In this document: positions 19,915 to 28,537 of the stretch, piece after piece
Layout of the letters: each line of letters starts with the position of its first letter
Position numbering within the stretch: the first letter of the stretch is position 1
Notes under the pieces: model-generated
Told to the model about the DNA's origin: nothing
What the model saw: the letters and a program-made list of their open reading frames with translations, nothing else
Databases searched by the model: none
IMG/VR virus record: IMGVR_UViG_3300031456_000012
Coordinates: 1 to 40,996 of that record
DNA: 40,996 nt
Reading direction: 5' to 3' (one strand)
Source of the DNA: a virus
Made by a program: the position numbers and the translations under genes

Positions 19915-21917
19915 CCTCCCTTACCGCGATGGTGCGCCAGTTCGAGGAGTCGGAGAACACCACTCGCCCGAGCCGCGAGAAGGCTGAGCGCGACCGCGAC
20001 TATTACGACGAGAAGCAATGGACTTCGAGCGAGGAAGCCAAGCTCAAGAAGCGCGGCCAGCCGGTCGTCACCTACAACCGCATCAAGCGCAAGGTGAACT
20101 CGCTGCTCGGGCTCGAAAAGCAGACCCGCAAGGACCCCAAGGCGTTCCCGCGCAACCCGGATGACGACAAGGCGGCGCAGGCGGCTACGGATGCCATCCG
20201 CTACGTGTGCGAGGACAGCCGCTGGGACGACAAGCGGTCATCGGCGACGACCAACCTCATAATCGAGGGCACGGGCGCGATCATGGTCGGGGTGAAGAAG
20301 ACCAAGGCCGGCATCGATCCCGACATTCGCTTCATCCCGTGGGACCGGCTGTATTGGGACCCGCATTCGTCCGAGTTCGACTTTTCCGATGCCTCTTACA
20401 TGGGCATCGTCATCTGGATGGACCTGGACGACGCGGTTCTGAAATACCCCGATGCGAAGGATGCTTTGGAGCAAACGTGGTCGTCGGCGAGGGACAGCCA
20501 GACTTATGACGACAAGCCCAAGTCCGGGCTTTGGGCCGACTACGCCCGCAAGCGGGTCCGCATCTGCGAACATTACTATCTCGACGGCGGCAAGTGGCTG
20601 CTGTGCCTGTTCACGAAGGGCGGGTTCGTCGTCGATCCGATGGACAGCCCCTACGATGACGAGGAGCAGCAGCCCGAGAACCCGATCAAGGCGGTGAGCC
20701 TCTACATCGACCGCGACAACAACCGCTATGGCGAAGTCCGAACGATGATCGGGCCGCAGGACGAGGTCAACAAACGCCGGTCCAAGGCGCTGCACCTGTT
20801 CAACCAGCAGAAGGTCCGCGTGTCGAACAATGTCGGCAAGGACGCTGCTGCCATTCGAGCGGAGATGGCAAGGCCCGACAGCGTGTTCGTCGGCGAGAAG
20901 GACGAAATTGAGATATTCCAGTCGAACGACATGGCGCAGGGCAACCTCGTCCTGTTGCAGGAGGCCAAGAACGAGATCGACCTGCTCGGGCCTAACGCCG
21001 CTTTGGCGGGCAAGGGGACGCAGGAGCAGTCTGGAAGGGCCATTCTCGCCCAGCAGCAAGGCGGGATGCTTGAGGCCGCAACGATATTGGACCGGGTCCG
21101 CGTCCTGAGCCTGGCGGTCTACCGGGCGGTATGGTGCCGGGTGCGCCAGCATTGGACGGCCGAGCGGTGGATCAGGGTCACGGACAACGAGCAGAACCTT
21201 CGCTTCGTCGGCTTGAACAGGCCGGTGACGATGATCGAGCACGCGGCCGAGCAGATGGGCGTCACGCGCGAGAACATGCAACAGATGATGCAGGAGAAGC
21301 CGGACGAGATGCGTCAGCTCGCCGCGATGGCCCAAAGCCCGCAGGCGCAGCAGATCGTGAAGCTGGACAACGCCGTGGCCGAGCTGGACGTGGATATCAT
21401 GGTGGACGAGGGGATTGATACACCCACGATCGCCGCCGAGCAGTTCGACCAGATGCTCAAGATGGCCGGCACTGGCATGGTCCAGATACCGGCTGACGTT
21501 CTGATTGAGGCTTCCAGCTTGCGGAACAAGGACAAGCTGCTGGAGATGATGAAGAAGGGTCCGAGCCCCGAAGAGCAGCAGATGGCGCAACATGCCCAGC
21601 AGCTTCAACTCGCGGGCGCGGCGGCCAAGGTCAAGGTGGATGAAGCCACGGCCGGACTGCGGCAAGCGCAGGCACAGAAGGCGGCCCAGCCCGAGCCGCA
21701 ACAGCCCGGCAACGACCCCATGGAAGCCGCTATTTCGGCTGCCGAACTGGAGATCAAACGGGACGAGCTGGCGATCAAGCACGCCGAGCTCGCCATCAAA
21801 AGGGGCGAACTGGAGATCAAGCGCGGGGAGCTGGGTGTCGATATCTATGGCGCCCAGACCGACCGCATCACGGCGTTGAAGCCTGAGCCGCAACCGGCCG
21901 AGAGGCAAGCCGCCTAA
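19899..21917 (+). CDS. P22-type portal protein, 672 aa
   Basis: Matches the P22-like portal family in length and layout: an N-terminal YYDEKQW region, FIPWDRLYWDPHSSEFDFSDASYMG, IGPQDEVNKRRSKALH and GTQEQSGRAILAQQQGG. It forms the dodecameric ring at the packaging vertex. Residues about 615-655 contain tandem copies of a 7-residue unit (ELAIKR, ELEIKR), predicting a long helical barrel like that of P22. ATG 19899 follows GAGGA and overlaps terL by 16 nt. Confidence 0.9.
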   Translation: MADSLTSLTAMVRQFEESENTTRPSREKAERDRDYYDEKQWTSSEEAKLKKRGQPVVTYNRIKRKVNSLLGLEKQTRKDPKAFPRNPDDDKAAQAATDAIRYVCEDSRWDDKRSSATTNLIIEGTGAIMVGVKKTKAGIDPDIRFIPWDRLYWDPHSSEFDFSDASYMGIVIWMDLDDAVLKYPDAKDALEQTWSSARDSQTYDDKPKSGLWADYARKRVRICEHYYLDGGKWLLCLFTKGGFVVDPMDSPYDDEEQQPENPIKAVSLYIDRDNNRYGEVRTMIGPQDEVNKRRSKALHLFNQQKVRVSNNVGKDAAAIRAEMARPDSVFVGEKDEIEIFQSNDMAQGNLVLLQEAKNEIDLLGPNAALAGKGTQEQSGRAILAQQQGGMLEAATILDRVRVLSLAVYRAVWCRVRQHWTAERWIRVTDNEQNLRFVGLNRPVTMIEHAAEQMGVTRENMQQMMQEKPDEMRQLAAMAQSPQAQQIVKLDNAVAELDVDIMVDEGIDTPTIAAEQFDQMLKMAGTGMVQIPADVLIEASSLRNKDKLLEMMKKGPSPEEQQMAQHAQQLQLAGAAAKVKVDEATAGLRQAQAQKAAQPEPQQPGNDPMEAAISAAELEIKRDELAIKHAELAIKRGELEIKRGELGVDIYGAQTDRITALKPEPQPAERQAA

Positions 21918-21921
21918 CAGC

Positions 21922-21957
21922 AATTACGCCGGAATTACGCCGGCCGAATTACCGCCG
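21922..21957. repeat. Tandem 11-bp repeats after portal gene
   Basis: AATTACGCCGG at 21922-21932 and 21933-21943, then a near-copy AATTACCGCCG at 21947-21957. It lies in the gap between portal and scaffold, right after the portal stop. No gene is seen in 21918-22057. Confidence 0.75.
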
Positions 21958-22057
21958 AATTGCGACTGCCGATCCTCGCAAGGGGAGGCGTCGCCATGCC
22001 GTCGCCGGGCCATCGGGCGAGAGGGTCGCCGCCGTATCGGGCGTGAATGAGGGCAAT

Positions 22058-22888
22058 ATGGAACACGAGAGTCTGGACAACATCCTGAACGGAACGAGTG
22101 CACCTGAAGCGCAAGCGCCCACTGAGCCGCAACCGGAAACGGCCATCGCGGAAATCGAGGCGCTGCCGCCGAAGGACCCGGAACGCCCCCGCGACGAGCA
22201 CGGGCGATTCCTTCCGATGGGCGAGAAAGAGCCGGAGCCTGCCGTAGAGGCGGCGCCCGAGCCCAGCGCGTCGCCTGCGCCAGTGGATGAACCCCCAGTC
22301 TTGGAACACCCGGCCCTCATTGGAGAGCGGAGACGAAGGCAGACGGCAGAGGCGGAAAACGAGAAGCTGCGGCAGCAATTGGCGCAGCTCACTCAGCCGC
22401 CGCAGCAACTCCAACCGCAAGCGAAGCCAGACCAGTGGGAGGACCCGGAAGGGCACGACCAATGGGTGGCCGAGCAGGCGGGCACCATTGCCGAACAGAA
22501 GGCGGTCCAAGCCGTGCAGCAACATCTCGTCAGGGTGTCTGCCGAAGCCGCCAAGGTGAAATATCCGGACTATCTGGAAAAGGTGCCGATCTTCGAGCAG
22601 CTTGCCCAGGCGAGTCCGGGTCTCTGGGGCCAGATGTTCCAGCACCCCAACCCTGCCGAGTTCGCCTACACGGTCGCCAAGCAGCACGAACAGGTGAGTC
22701 AGTACGGCTCGCTCGAAGGCTATCTGGCGGCCGAAAAGGCGAAGTGGGAGGCCGAAGCTCTTGAGAAGCTGAAGGCAACTCTCCCCGCGTCAACCGCTCC
22801 ACCCACTCTCTCGAACGAACGCAACGTCGGCTCAAGGTCAGGCCCGGAATGGTCCGGTCCAAAGCCTTTGTCCGAACTCCTCCAATAA
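22058..22888 (+). CDS. Putative scaffolding protein
   Basis: 276 aa, acidic and Pro/Glu/Gln-rich, with a coiled-coil segment (RRRRQTAEAENEKLRQQLAQL, about 90-110) and a helical C-terminal region. Position between portal and major capsid protein and the low-complexity, helical character fit an internal scaffold. ATG 22058 follows GAGG by five bases; GTG 22043 in the same frame is possible. No sequence family recognised. Confidence 0.7.
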   Translation: MEHESLDNILNGTSAPEAQAPTEPQPETAIAEIEALPPKDPERPRDEHGRFLPMGEKEPEPAVEAAPEPSASPAPVDEPPVLEHPALIGERRRRQTAEAENEKLRQQLAQLTQPPQQLQPQAKPDQWEDPEGHDQWVAEQAGTIAEQKAVQAVQQHLVRVSAEAAKVKYPDYLEKVPIFEQLAQASPGLWGQMFQHPNPAEFAYTVAKQHEQVSQYGSLEGYLAAEKAKWEAEALEKLKATLPASTAPPTLSNERNVGSRSGPEWSGPKPLSELLQ

Positions 22889-22942
22889 CCGGGGTTCCCC
22901 GCGTCGTGAGACGCCGCCCCTCCCTTAGATGGATTTTTCACC

Positions 22943-24055
22943 ATGTCTGACACCACTCCCGCAACCGGCCTTGTCGTCCAGCAATGGGAAGACAAGTTCT
23001 TCACCGAATACCTCCAGGAGGGCGGCTTCAAGGCGCTCATGGGCACCGCCGAGAATGCGGTTATCCAGCTCAAGGAGGACCTCGCCAAGAAGGCGGGCGA
23101 TTCGATCGCCATCGCCCTGGTCAACAAGCTCAGCAACGATGCCGTGACCGGCACGTCCACGCTGGAAGGCAACGAAGAGGACATGCTGTCCCGCTCGATG
23201 CGCATCTACGTGGACAAGCGGCGCAATGCCGTCCGGATCGCGGAGATGAGCGAGCAGAAGTCTGCTATTTCGCTCAGGGAAGCCGCTCGGGCAACCCTGC
23301 TCGACTGGTCGATGGCGGACACGCGCGACCTTATCATCGACGCGCTGGGCTCCATCAACGGGGTGCATTTCACCTCTTCCACGGAGGCGCAGCGTGACGC
23401 GTATCTGGTGGACAATGCCGATCGTGTGCTGTTCGGGGCCTATGGCGCCGGCGGCTCGGGCGGTACCGACTTCTCGGCCGACGCCGCGCAGCTCGACACT
23501 TCGGCCGACTTGTTCACCGCAACCATGCTGGACGCGATGATTCTCAAGGCCAAGACCTGCAACCCGAAGATCAGGCCGATGCGCGACCCCGGCAACGGCA
23601 AGCGCTATTACGTCGCCTTCGCCAACCCCCACGCGTTCAAGAACCTTCGCGACAGCATTGATACCGAAGTCCTGGCGCTCACTGCGGTCCAGAATGAGGC
23701 GTCCAAGCTGTTCGAGGGCGGCGACATCATGTGGAACGGCGCCATCGTCAAGGAGGTGGACGATCTCCCGATCTACCTCAATCTCGGCGGTTCGGCGACC
23801 ACGGAGGTGACCCCGGTCTACCTCTGCGGCGCCCAGGCACTGGCCATCGCCTATGCCAAGCGCTGGAAGTCGGTGACGGAGGAGTTCGACTACGGCGACA
23901 AGCACGGCGTCGCGATCGAATCCATCATGGGCGTCCGCAAGGTCCTGTTCGGCACCGGCGCGAGCGATACCGCCGACCTGAAGGATCACGGCGTGGTTTC
24001 CGGCTTCTTCGCCACAACCGGCGCCGGCAACACCGTTGGCATCGCCGCTTCGTAA
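22943..24055 (+). CDS. Major capsid protein, N4-gp56 (DUF4043-like) family
   Basis: 370 aa. QWEDKFFTEYLQEGGFKALMG, DMLSRSMRIYVDKRRNAVRIAEMSEQKSAISLREAARATLLDW and TRDLIIDALGS are hallmarks of the N4-gp56 / DUF4043 family of HK97-fold coat proteins. It is followed immediately by a strong hairpin terminator, consistent with high expression. The combination with a P22-type portal shows a mosaic head module. Confidence 0.9.
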   Translation: MSDTTPATGLVVQQWEDKFFTEYLQEGGFKALMGTAENAVIQLKEDLAKKAGDSIAIALVNKLSNDAVTGTSTLEGNEEDMLSRSMRIYVDKRRNAVRIAEMSEQKSAISLREAARATLLDWSMADTRDLIIDALGSINGVHFTSSTEAQRDAYLVDNADRVLFGAYGAGGSGGTDFSADAAQLDTSADLFTATMLDAMILKAKTCNPKIRPMRDPGNGKRYYVAFANPHAFKNLRDSIDTEVLALTAVQNEASKLFEGGDIMWNGAIVKEVDDLPIYLNLGGSATTEVTPVYLCGAQALAIAYAKRWKSVTEEFDYGDKHGVAIESIMGVRKVLFGTGASDTADLKDHGVVSGFFATTGAGNTVGIAAS

Positions 24056-24061
24056 CCATGA

Positions 24062-24091
24062 GGGAGGGGCTTCGGCTCCTCCCGCCTTTTT
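24062..24091 (+). terminator. Intrinsic terminator after capsid gene
   Basis: GGGAGGGGC (24062-24070) pairs with GCTCCTCCC (24075-24083) over a TTCG tetraloop, nine pairs with one G-T, followed by GCC and TTTTT (24087-24091). A textbook intrinsic terminator inside the late operon, so downstream genes depend on read-through or antitermination. Confidence 0.85.
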
Positions 24092-24106
24092 CAAAGGACT
24101 ATCGAA

Positions 24107-24580
24107 ATGACCACCTTCACCGCAACTCGCGGCGCCGCCACGTTTCCGGTCGCAAAGAGCACCGGGGCGGGCCTCGTTCATGCCGCTTACGGCGTCTATA
24201 ACGTCACCGTCGAGCCGGTCCCGGCCGACATCTACCAGATGTGCCGCGTTCCTGCCGGCGCGACCGTCATCGACGGGTTCATCCGTCATGGCGACATCGA
24301 CACCAACGGGTCCGAGACGATGGACTTCGATGTGGGCTGGGAAGCCACCGCCGACGAGGCCGCCGACCCGGACGGGTTCGGCAATTTCGGCATTCAGGAT
24401 GGCGACGCCGTCGTGGGCTATCTGCCGGAAGGCGGGGTGAGGCTCCCGCTCAACGGCGTGCTCGCTTCGGCGGGGCCGAAGACGTTCACGGCCGAAGCCA
24501 CGATTTCGGTGACGTGCGTGGACGATCCGGCGACCTTCACGGCCGGCTACGTCACCGTCGTGGTCTATTACCTCGTCTAG
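24107..24580 (+). CDS. Putative head decoration/virion protein, 157 aa
   Basis: Beta-rich protein immediately after the coat gene (VYNVTVEPVPADIYQMCRVP, GATVIDGFIRHGDIDTNGSETMDFDVGW). A small protein of this kind commonly follows N4-gp56-type coat genes and is presumed to be a head-stabilising or decoration protein; that role is inferred from position. AAGGA precedes ATG 24107. Bracketed by two terminators. Confidence 0.75.
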   Translation: MTTFTATRGAATFPVAKSTGAGLVHAAYGVYNVTVEPVPADIYQMCRVPAGATVIDGFIRHGDIDTNGSETMDFDVGWEATADEAADPDGFGNFGIQDGDAVVGYLPEGGVRLPLNGVLASAGPKTFTAEATISVTCVDDPATFTAGYVTVVVYYLV

Positions 24581-24586
24581 CGCAAA

Positions 24587-24618
24587 GGGGGAGGGTTTCG
24601 GCTCTCCCCCACTGTTTT
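24587..24618 (+). terminator. Second intrinsic terminator in head module
   Basis: GGGGGAG (24587-24593) pairs with CTCCCCC (24604-24610) over a loop containing TTTCG, followed by ACTGTTTT. It resembles the terminator after the capsid gene in layout, though not in sequence. Confidence 0.75.
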
Positions 24619-24631
24619 CAGGAGACTCGCA

Positions 24632-25615
24632 ATGGGTGTAGTCCGTGCCGGTTCGCCGCCTTCGTCGCCGCGCGGACTTGAGAAGGAAATCGTTCAGATC
24701 ACGGGCGATACGACGATCACCGCCAATCACAACGACCGGCTGTTGCAGGTCAACAGCTCCTCGACCGTCACGCTGACCCTGCCGCGCGACCTGCCGGTCG
24801 GGACTCATTTCGAGTGGGAACGCTACGGTACGGGCGCGCTGATATTCGCCGCCGCTTCCGGTGCCACGCTGCACGGCGCGAACACGACAGACCGCGCCGG
24901 GGCGCGTTATTCGGCGGGCTTTTGCACGGTCACGGCGCAGGGCGCTGACGGGCAGGGCCGGGCAGCGGTCTGGAACCTTTCGGGCGGCATCACCGATTCA
25001 ACGGGGCCGACCACTTCGAGCACGGCGGAATTGGACTTCAACGACGGTTCGCTCGCGGGGACGGCGGTTGCGTCCAAGACGCTTGTGCTTGGGGCCAACA
25101 AGAACATCGACACGATTGTCATTGCGGACGGCGGCCTGAAGCTCGGGGCCGGCGCCGGCACGGCGGTTACGTCAACGGCGGCCGAACTGAACATCCTCGA
25201 CAACGCTACCTCGACCACCGCCGAATTGAACCTGCTCGACAACACGGTCGCGAGCGTTTCATGGGCCGTGACGGCGGGCGCGTCGAACATCTGCGTCCTC
25301 ACCGGCACGATCAAGGACGCGGCGGGCGCGACGATCGCCGCCTCGAGGCCCTTGCTGGTCTACATCTCCGAAGCGGCGACGGGCATCGGCATTTCCGCCG
25401 ACACCTATTCGACCGGCGCAGCCGTCAGCACGGGCACGCAACTGGTCGCGCTCACCGCTAACAAGGCGTGGCTCATCAACACGCATACCGATGGCACATT
25501 CGCGATCTCGATCACGGACACCGCCAAGCCCGCCGACCAATATGCGGTCGCGGTGAACTGGACCACGGGGCAGTTGTCCATCTCGGCGGCGTCCGCCGCG
25601 CTCTGGGGTGCCTAA
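24632..25615 (+). CDS. Putative head-fibre/structural protein, 327 aa
   Basis: Ser/Thr/Ala-rich. The N-terminal portion (VQITGDTTITANHNDRLLQVN) resembles adhesin-like strands, and the middle has the repeat TSTAAELNILDNA, TTAELNLLDN found in many phage fibre proteins. The C-terminal domain is a beta region of about 120 residues. AGGAG lies seven bases before ATG 24632. Likely exposed on the virion; exact location unknown. Confidence 0.7.
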   Translation: MGVVRAGSPPSSPRGLEKEIVQITGDTTITANHNDRLLQVNSSSTVTLTLPRDLPVGTHFEWERYGTGALIFAAASGATLHGANTTDRAGARYSAGFCTVTAQGADGQGRAAVWNLSGGITDSTGPTTSSTAELDFNDGSLAGTAVASKTLVLGANKNIDTIVIADGGLKLGAGAGTAVTSTAAELNILDNATSTTAELNLLDNTVASVSWAVTAGASNICVLTGTIKDAAGATIAASRPLLVYISEAATGIGISADTYSTGAAVSTGTQLVALTANKAWLINTHTDGTFAISITDTAKPADQYAVAVNWTTGQLSISAASAALWGA

Positions 25616-25627
25616 AGGAGACAGGCT

Positions 25628-25855
25628 ATGAGGTTCATCTATTACGGGCCGTTCAGCGGCGGGACCGAAACGCACGTTGCGATGGGCGTCGGGTTCAGGG
25701 GGCGCACGCCTTCGTCAACCGTGGACCCTGCGGCCATCGCATGGTTCACCGGCAATCCGCTGTTCGTCGAGGTTGACGAAGAGGCGGAACCGGAAGCGGC
25801 ACCGGAGGCTCCCAAGGCCAAGCAGCCCGCGCGGAAGCGTAAGGCCAAGAAGTGA
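25628..25855 (+). CDS. Small structural-module protein, 75 aa
   Basis: The N-terminal 50 residues are folded-looking (MRFIYYGPFSGGTETHVAMG). Then comes an acidic stretch (EVDEEAEPEAAPEAP) and a Lys/Arg-rich end (KQPARKRKAKK), which would bind DNA or a partner. GGAG lies five bases upstream of ATG. Its stop overlaps the GTG of the gp4-like gene. No family recognised. Confidence 0.7.
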   Translation: MRFIYYGPFSGGTETHVAMGVGFRGRTPSSTVDPAAIAWFTGNPLFVEVDEEAEPEAAPEAPKAKQPARKRKAKK

Positions 25856-26439
25856 CCACCGTCAGCGATGTCGTCACCCTCGCCCTCCAGCAGGGCCGCG
25901 TGATCGGCGTCAACCGCGCGCCTACGGCCTCTGAAGGGGCGGCGGGCTTGCAGGCGTTCCAGTCCATGCTCGATCAATGGGTGACGGGCGGCATGTTCGG
26001 CAGGCTCAGCGACATCTATCTGGAAAGCGACGACACCGCCTTGGAGGGCAAGCGCTACCTTCTCGCGGCGGGCGTCACCCTGACCTATCCCAGCGTCGTT
26101 GCCGGGGAGGGCGGCGACTATGGCGAGGAGGGCAATAGCTCAACGCGCCAGCCCTACGATCTGTCACTGGTCGAGAGCGTTACCAGCGCCGGGGTGCGGA
26201 CGGTCAAGCTTTGGGATCGCACCGGATGGGTCGATCTGCTCGGCCTGACGCTCGCCAGCACGGCGCCGCTTGCCTCCAGGGGGCTTACCGGCCTCGCCGC
26301 CTGTGTCGCCAAAACCTATTGCGAGATGTTCGGCCGCGACCTTGGGCCGAACACCGCCATGCTCGCCCGCAGGTTCGAGGGCTCGCTAAGCCACAAGTTC
26401 GGCTCGACGCAGGAAGCGGCGACCGGGACCTACTACTGA
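25852..26439 (+). CDS. P22 gp4-like head-tail connector protein
   Basis: 195 aa. The N-terminal VSDVVTLALQQGRVIGVNRAPTASEGAAGLQAFQSMLDQWVTGG helices match the P22 gp4 type tail accessory factor, which binds beneath the portal and closes the head after packaging. It is placed immediately before the gp10-like gene as in P22. GTG 25852 overlaps the previous stop as GTGA. Confidence 0.8.
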   Translation: MTTVSDVVTLALQQGRVIGVNRAPTASEGAAGLQAFQSMLDQWVTGGMFGRLSDIYLESDDTALEGKRYLLAAGVTLTYPSVVAGEGGDYGEEGNSSTRQPYDLSLVESVTSAGVRTVKLWDRTGWVDLLGLTLASTAPLASRGLTGLAACVAKTYCEMFGRDLGPNTAMLARRFEGSLSHKFGSTQEAATGTYY

Positions 26440-27821
26440 TGCCCAAGATCGAGTTCGGCACCTCCGCCTATCGCCGCGATCAAGGCGACATGCCCGAGCT
26501 TCGCGTCGTCAACATGATGGCGGAGCAGACGCCTACCGCGCAGGGCGGGGTGACGCTCATGTCCCGCAAGGGGCTGGTCGAGGCTGCGGAAACCGGGTCC
26601 GGGCCGATACAGGGGGAGTTTCAGGAGCCCGGCACCTTCGACGGGGACATATTCGTCATATCGGGGGGAACGCTTTATCGGGCGGGTGCGGAGCTCGGCT
26701 CCGTAGGGGGCGATGGGCCTGTCTCGTGGGCCTCGTCGGGCATCGAGATCGTCGTGACGCAGGGGCGCACGGCCTATTCGTATGACGGAACCGACCTCGA
26801 GGCCATAATCTTCCCCGATGGCAGCGACGTGCTCGCGGTGGACTATCTCAGCCAGCGGTTCGTGTACGTGCCGGAGAATCCCCCGGTCGGGCAGGGCGCG
26901 TTCTTCTGGTCGGATTTGAACGACGGCCGGACCATCGACGGCCTCAACTATGCGACGGCGGAATCGGCGCCGGACGGGCTGCTCGATTGCAAGGTCATCC
27001 GGGGCAACCTATACCTGATCGGCAAGCGCACCATCGAGCCGTGGCGCACGACCGCCAATGCCGACCTTCCGTTCACCCTGATCCAGCAGACCATCGCCAG
27101 CAAGGGGGCAATAGCGACGGGATGCTCGGTTGAGGCGGACAATACGCTGTTCTGGATCGGCCATGACGGCATTCTCTACCGCTTCGGCGAGGTCCCTGAG
27201 CGGGTGTCGGACAACGGGCTCGAGGAAAGGATCATCGGCTCGATTGGCCGGCGACTGTTCAAATACGATTATGAGGGCCACGTTCTGGTCAACGTCGTCA
27301 CCGATGATGACGTGTTCACCTATGACGCGGCAACGCGCCAGCTTCACAATCCGCGCTCCTACGGGCTGGACAGGTTCCGGGCCTCATGCGCGATCAATAT
27401 CGGAACATCGGCATATCTCGGCGACGAGACGACCGGCCAAATCTGGACCTTCGACGGGTTCGCGGACGATGACGGGCCACAGGAAAGGCTGTTCACCGCC
27501 TTCTTCGGGATCAACGCGGGCAACGTCGTTATCGACAATCTGTGGATCGAGGCGAATGTCGGGCGGACGGATTTGCTCGTTGGCCAGGGCTCCGATCCCG
27601 TTGTCGAGATGCGGAGCAGTTCGGACGCTGGCGCGACGTGGAGCGATTGGGAAGCCGCCGATCTGGGCGAGCAGGGGGAGTATCGCACGATAGCCGAGTG
27701 GCGGTGTCTGGGGACTTTCGACGTGCCCGGAGCGATGTTTGAGATTCGCGTGACTGACCCGGTCGGGTTTCGTTGCTCAGGAGTTCACGTCAACGATCCG
27801 ATTCCGGGGCGGTCGCGATGA
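26439..27821 (+). CDS. P22 gp10-like tail hub / packaged DNA stabilisation protein
   Basis: 460 aa, close to P22 gp10 (472 aa). Features include the N-terminal KIEFGTSAYRRDQGDMPELRVVNMMAE, FVYVPENPPVGQGAFFWSDLNDGRTIDGLNYA and FTLIQQTIASKGAIATGCSVEADNTLFWIGHDG, a beta-propeller-like fold with repeated aromatic strands. It forms the hub between gp4 and the tail needle or spikes. ATG 26439 forms TGATG with the gp4-like stop. Its last codons overlap a minus-strand gene. Confidence 0.85.
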   Translation: MPKIEFGTSAYRRDQGDMPELRVVNMMAEQTPTAQGGVTLMSRKGLVEAAETGSGPIQGEFQEPGTFDGDIFVISGGTLYRAGAELGSVGGDGPVSWASSGIEIVVTQGRTAYSYDGTDLEAIIFPDGSDVLAVDYLSQRFVYVPENPPVGQGAFFWSDLNDGRTIDGLNYATAESAPDGLLDCKVIRGNLYLIGKRTIEPWRTTANADLPFTLIQQTIASKGAIATGCSVEADNTLFWIGHDGILYRFGEVPERVSDNGLEERIIGSIGRRLFKYDYEGHVLVNVVTDDDVFTYDAATRQLHNPRSYGLDRFRASCAINIGTSAYLGDETTGQIWTFDGFADDDGPQERLFTAFFGINAGNVVIDNLWIEANVGRTDLLVGQGSDPVVEMRSSSDAGATWSDWEAADLGEQGEYRTIAEWRCLGTFDVPGAMFEIRVTDPVGFRCSGVHVNDPIPGRSR

Positions 27822-27975
27822 GCACGAACACGCGCGACCTATACACGTTGTAGGCGCGCTGCGCTTCTGCCCGCTCTTCTGGCGAGAGATAAATCATCGC
27901 GCGGTCATCGTCCTCTTCGTCGTCAAACGAAGCGAATTGACCGGGCAGATACATTTCGTCCCAAGGCACGCCCAT
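27790..27975 (-). CDS. Moron candidate A, 61 aa
   Basis: A protein-like ORF against the late genes. Starts MGVPWDEMYLPGQFASFDDE, has an acidic stretch, then SPEERAEAQRAYNVYRSRVFVLIATAP. It overlaps the 3' end of the gp10-like gene by 32 nt and fills a 188-nt gap in which no plus-strand gene exists. A promoter with an extended -10 lies directly upstream and would give a message starting at the ATG. No family recognised. Confidence 0.6.
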   Translation of the reverse strand: MGVPWDEMYLPGQFASFDDEEDDDRAMIYLSPEERAEAQRAYNVYRSRVFVLIATAPESDR

Positions 27976-27981
27976 CCCAAG

Positions 27982-28009
27982 AGCATAGCACAATCGACCC
28001 GGAGGGCAA
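27982..28009 (-). promoter_or_regulatory. Predicted promoter of moron A
   Basis: On the minus strand: -35 TTGCCC (28004-28009), 16-bp spacer, and extended -10 TGCTATGCT (27982-27990, hexamer TATGCT). Only six bases separate the hexamer from the ATG at 27975, so the transcript is predicted to be leaderless. Confidence 0.45.
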
Positions 28010-28537
28010 ATGGCCGAGCAAATCTTCGACCGGCTACCACCTGAAACCGGCCTGTTCATGCAAGTCTGGGCGGACACCTTCCTGACCGAGCTCGAGCAAT
28101 CGCTGGGGGACATAACCGACCAGCTCACCGAAATCCGCGCCGTCCAGCGCCGCGACTCCATCTCGGGATCGTTCACCAAGCCGTCCAACGTTCTTTCCGC
28201 CGCCGATGCCGGGGCGGATGTCACGATCACCATCATTGGCCATGACCGCTTTTACGGGGATGAAACCAGCCTGACCGTCGCTGGCGGGTCGCTTACCGGC
28301 CTGGCATTCTCGACCACATATGGCGTTTATTATGACGACAGTACGAGAGCGGACACAACGCCGACATACCACGCCACGGTAGATTTGGAGACCGCGCAGA
28401 ACAATTACGTGGCAGGCCGGCATCTGGTCGGCTCGGTCGAAACCCCGGCCAATGGCGATCCACCAACCGAAGGCGGAACCGCTCCCCCGGGCTCGGGCTA
28501 CACGCCGGGCGGCGGCGGGGGCATTGTCATCCCGTGA
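28010..28537 (+). CDS. Putative tail needle/fibre protein, 175 aa
   Basis: The N-terminal helix (FMQVWADTFLTELEQSLGDITDQLTEIRAVQRRD) could form a trimeric coiled coil. It is followed by a beta domain (DVTITIIGHDRFYG...) and a Gly/Pro-rich end. Its position after the gp10-like gene is that of the P22 tail needle, but length and C-terminus differ, so the role is inferred. GGAGG precedes ATG 28010. Confidence 0.65.
   Translation: MAEQIFDRLPPETGLFMQVWADTFLTELEQSLGDITDQLTEIRAVQRRDSISGSFTKPSNVLSAADAGADVTITIIGHDRFYGDETSLTVAGGSLTGLAFSTTYGVYYDDSTRADTTPTYHATVDLETAQNNYVAGRHLVGSVETPANGDPPTEGGTAPPGSGYTPGGGGGIVIP

Noticed and set aside
20238-21923. 561-aa minus-strand frame over the portal gene
   Set aside because: Leu/Arg/His-rich shadow of the portal coding strand, with no recognisable motif.
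22925-24874. 649-aa open frame on the minus strand across the capsid genes
   Set aside because: It is antisense to the clearly homologous coat protein and its neighbour, has Arg/His/Gly-rich composition typical of GC-rich shadow frames, and has no ribosome site.
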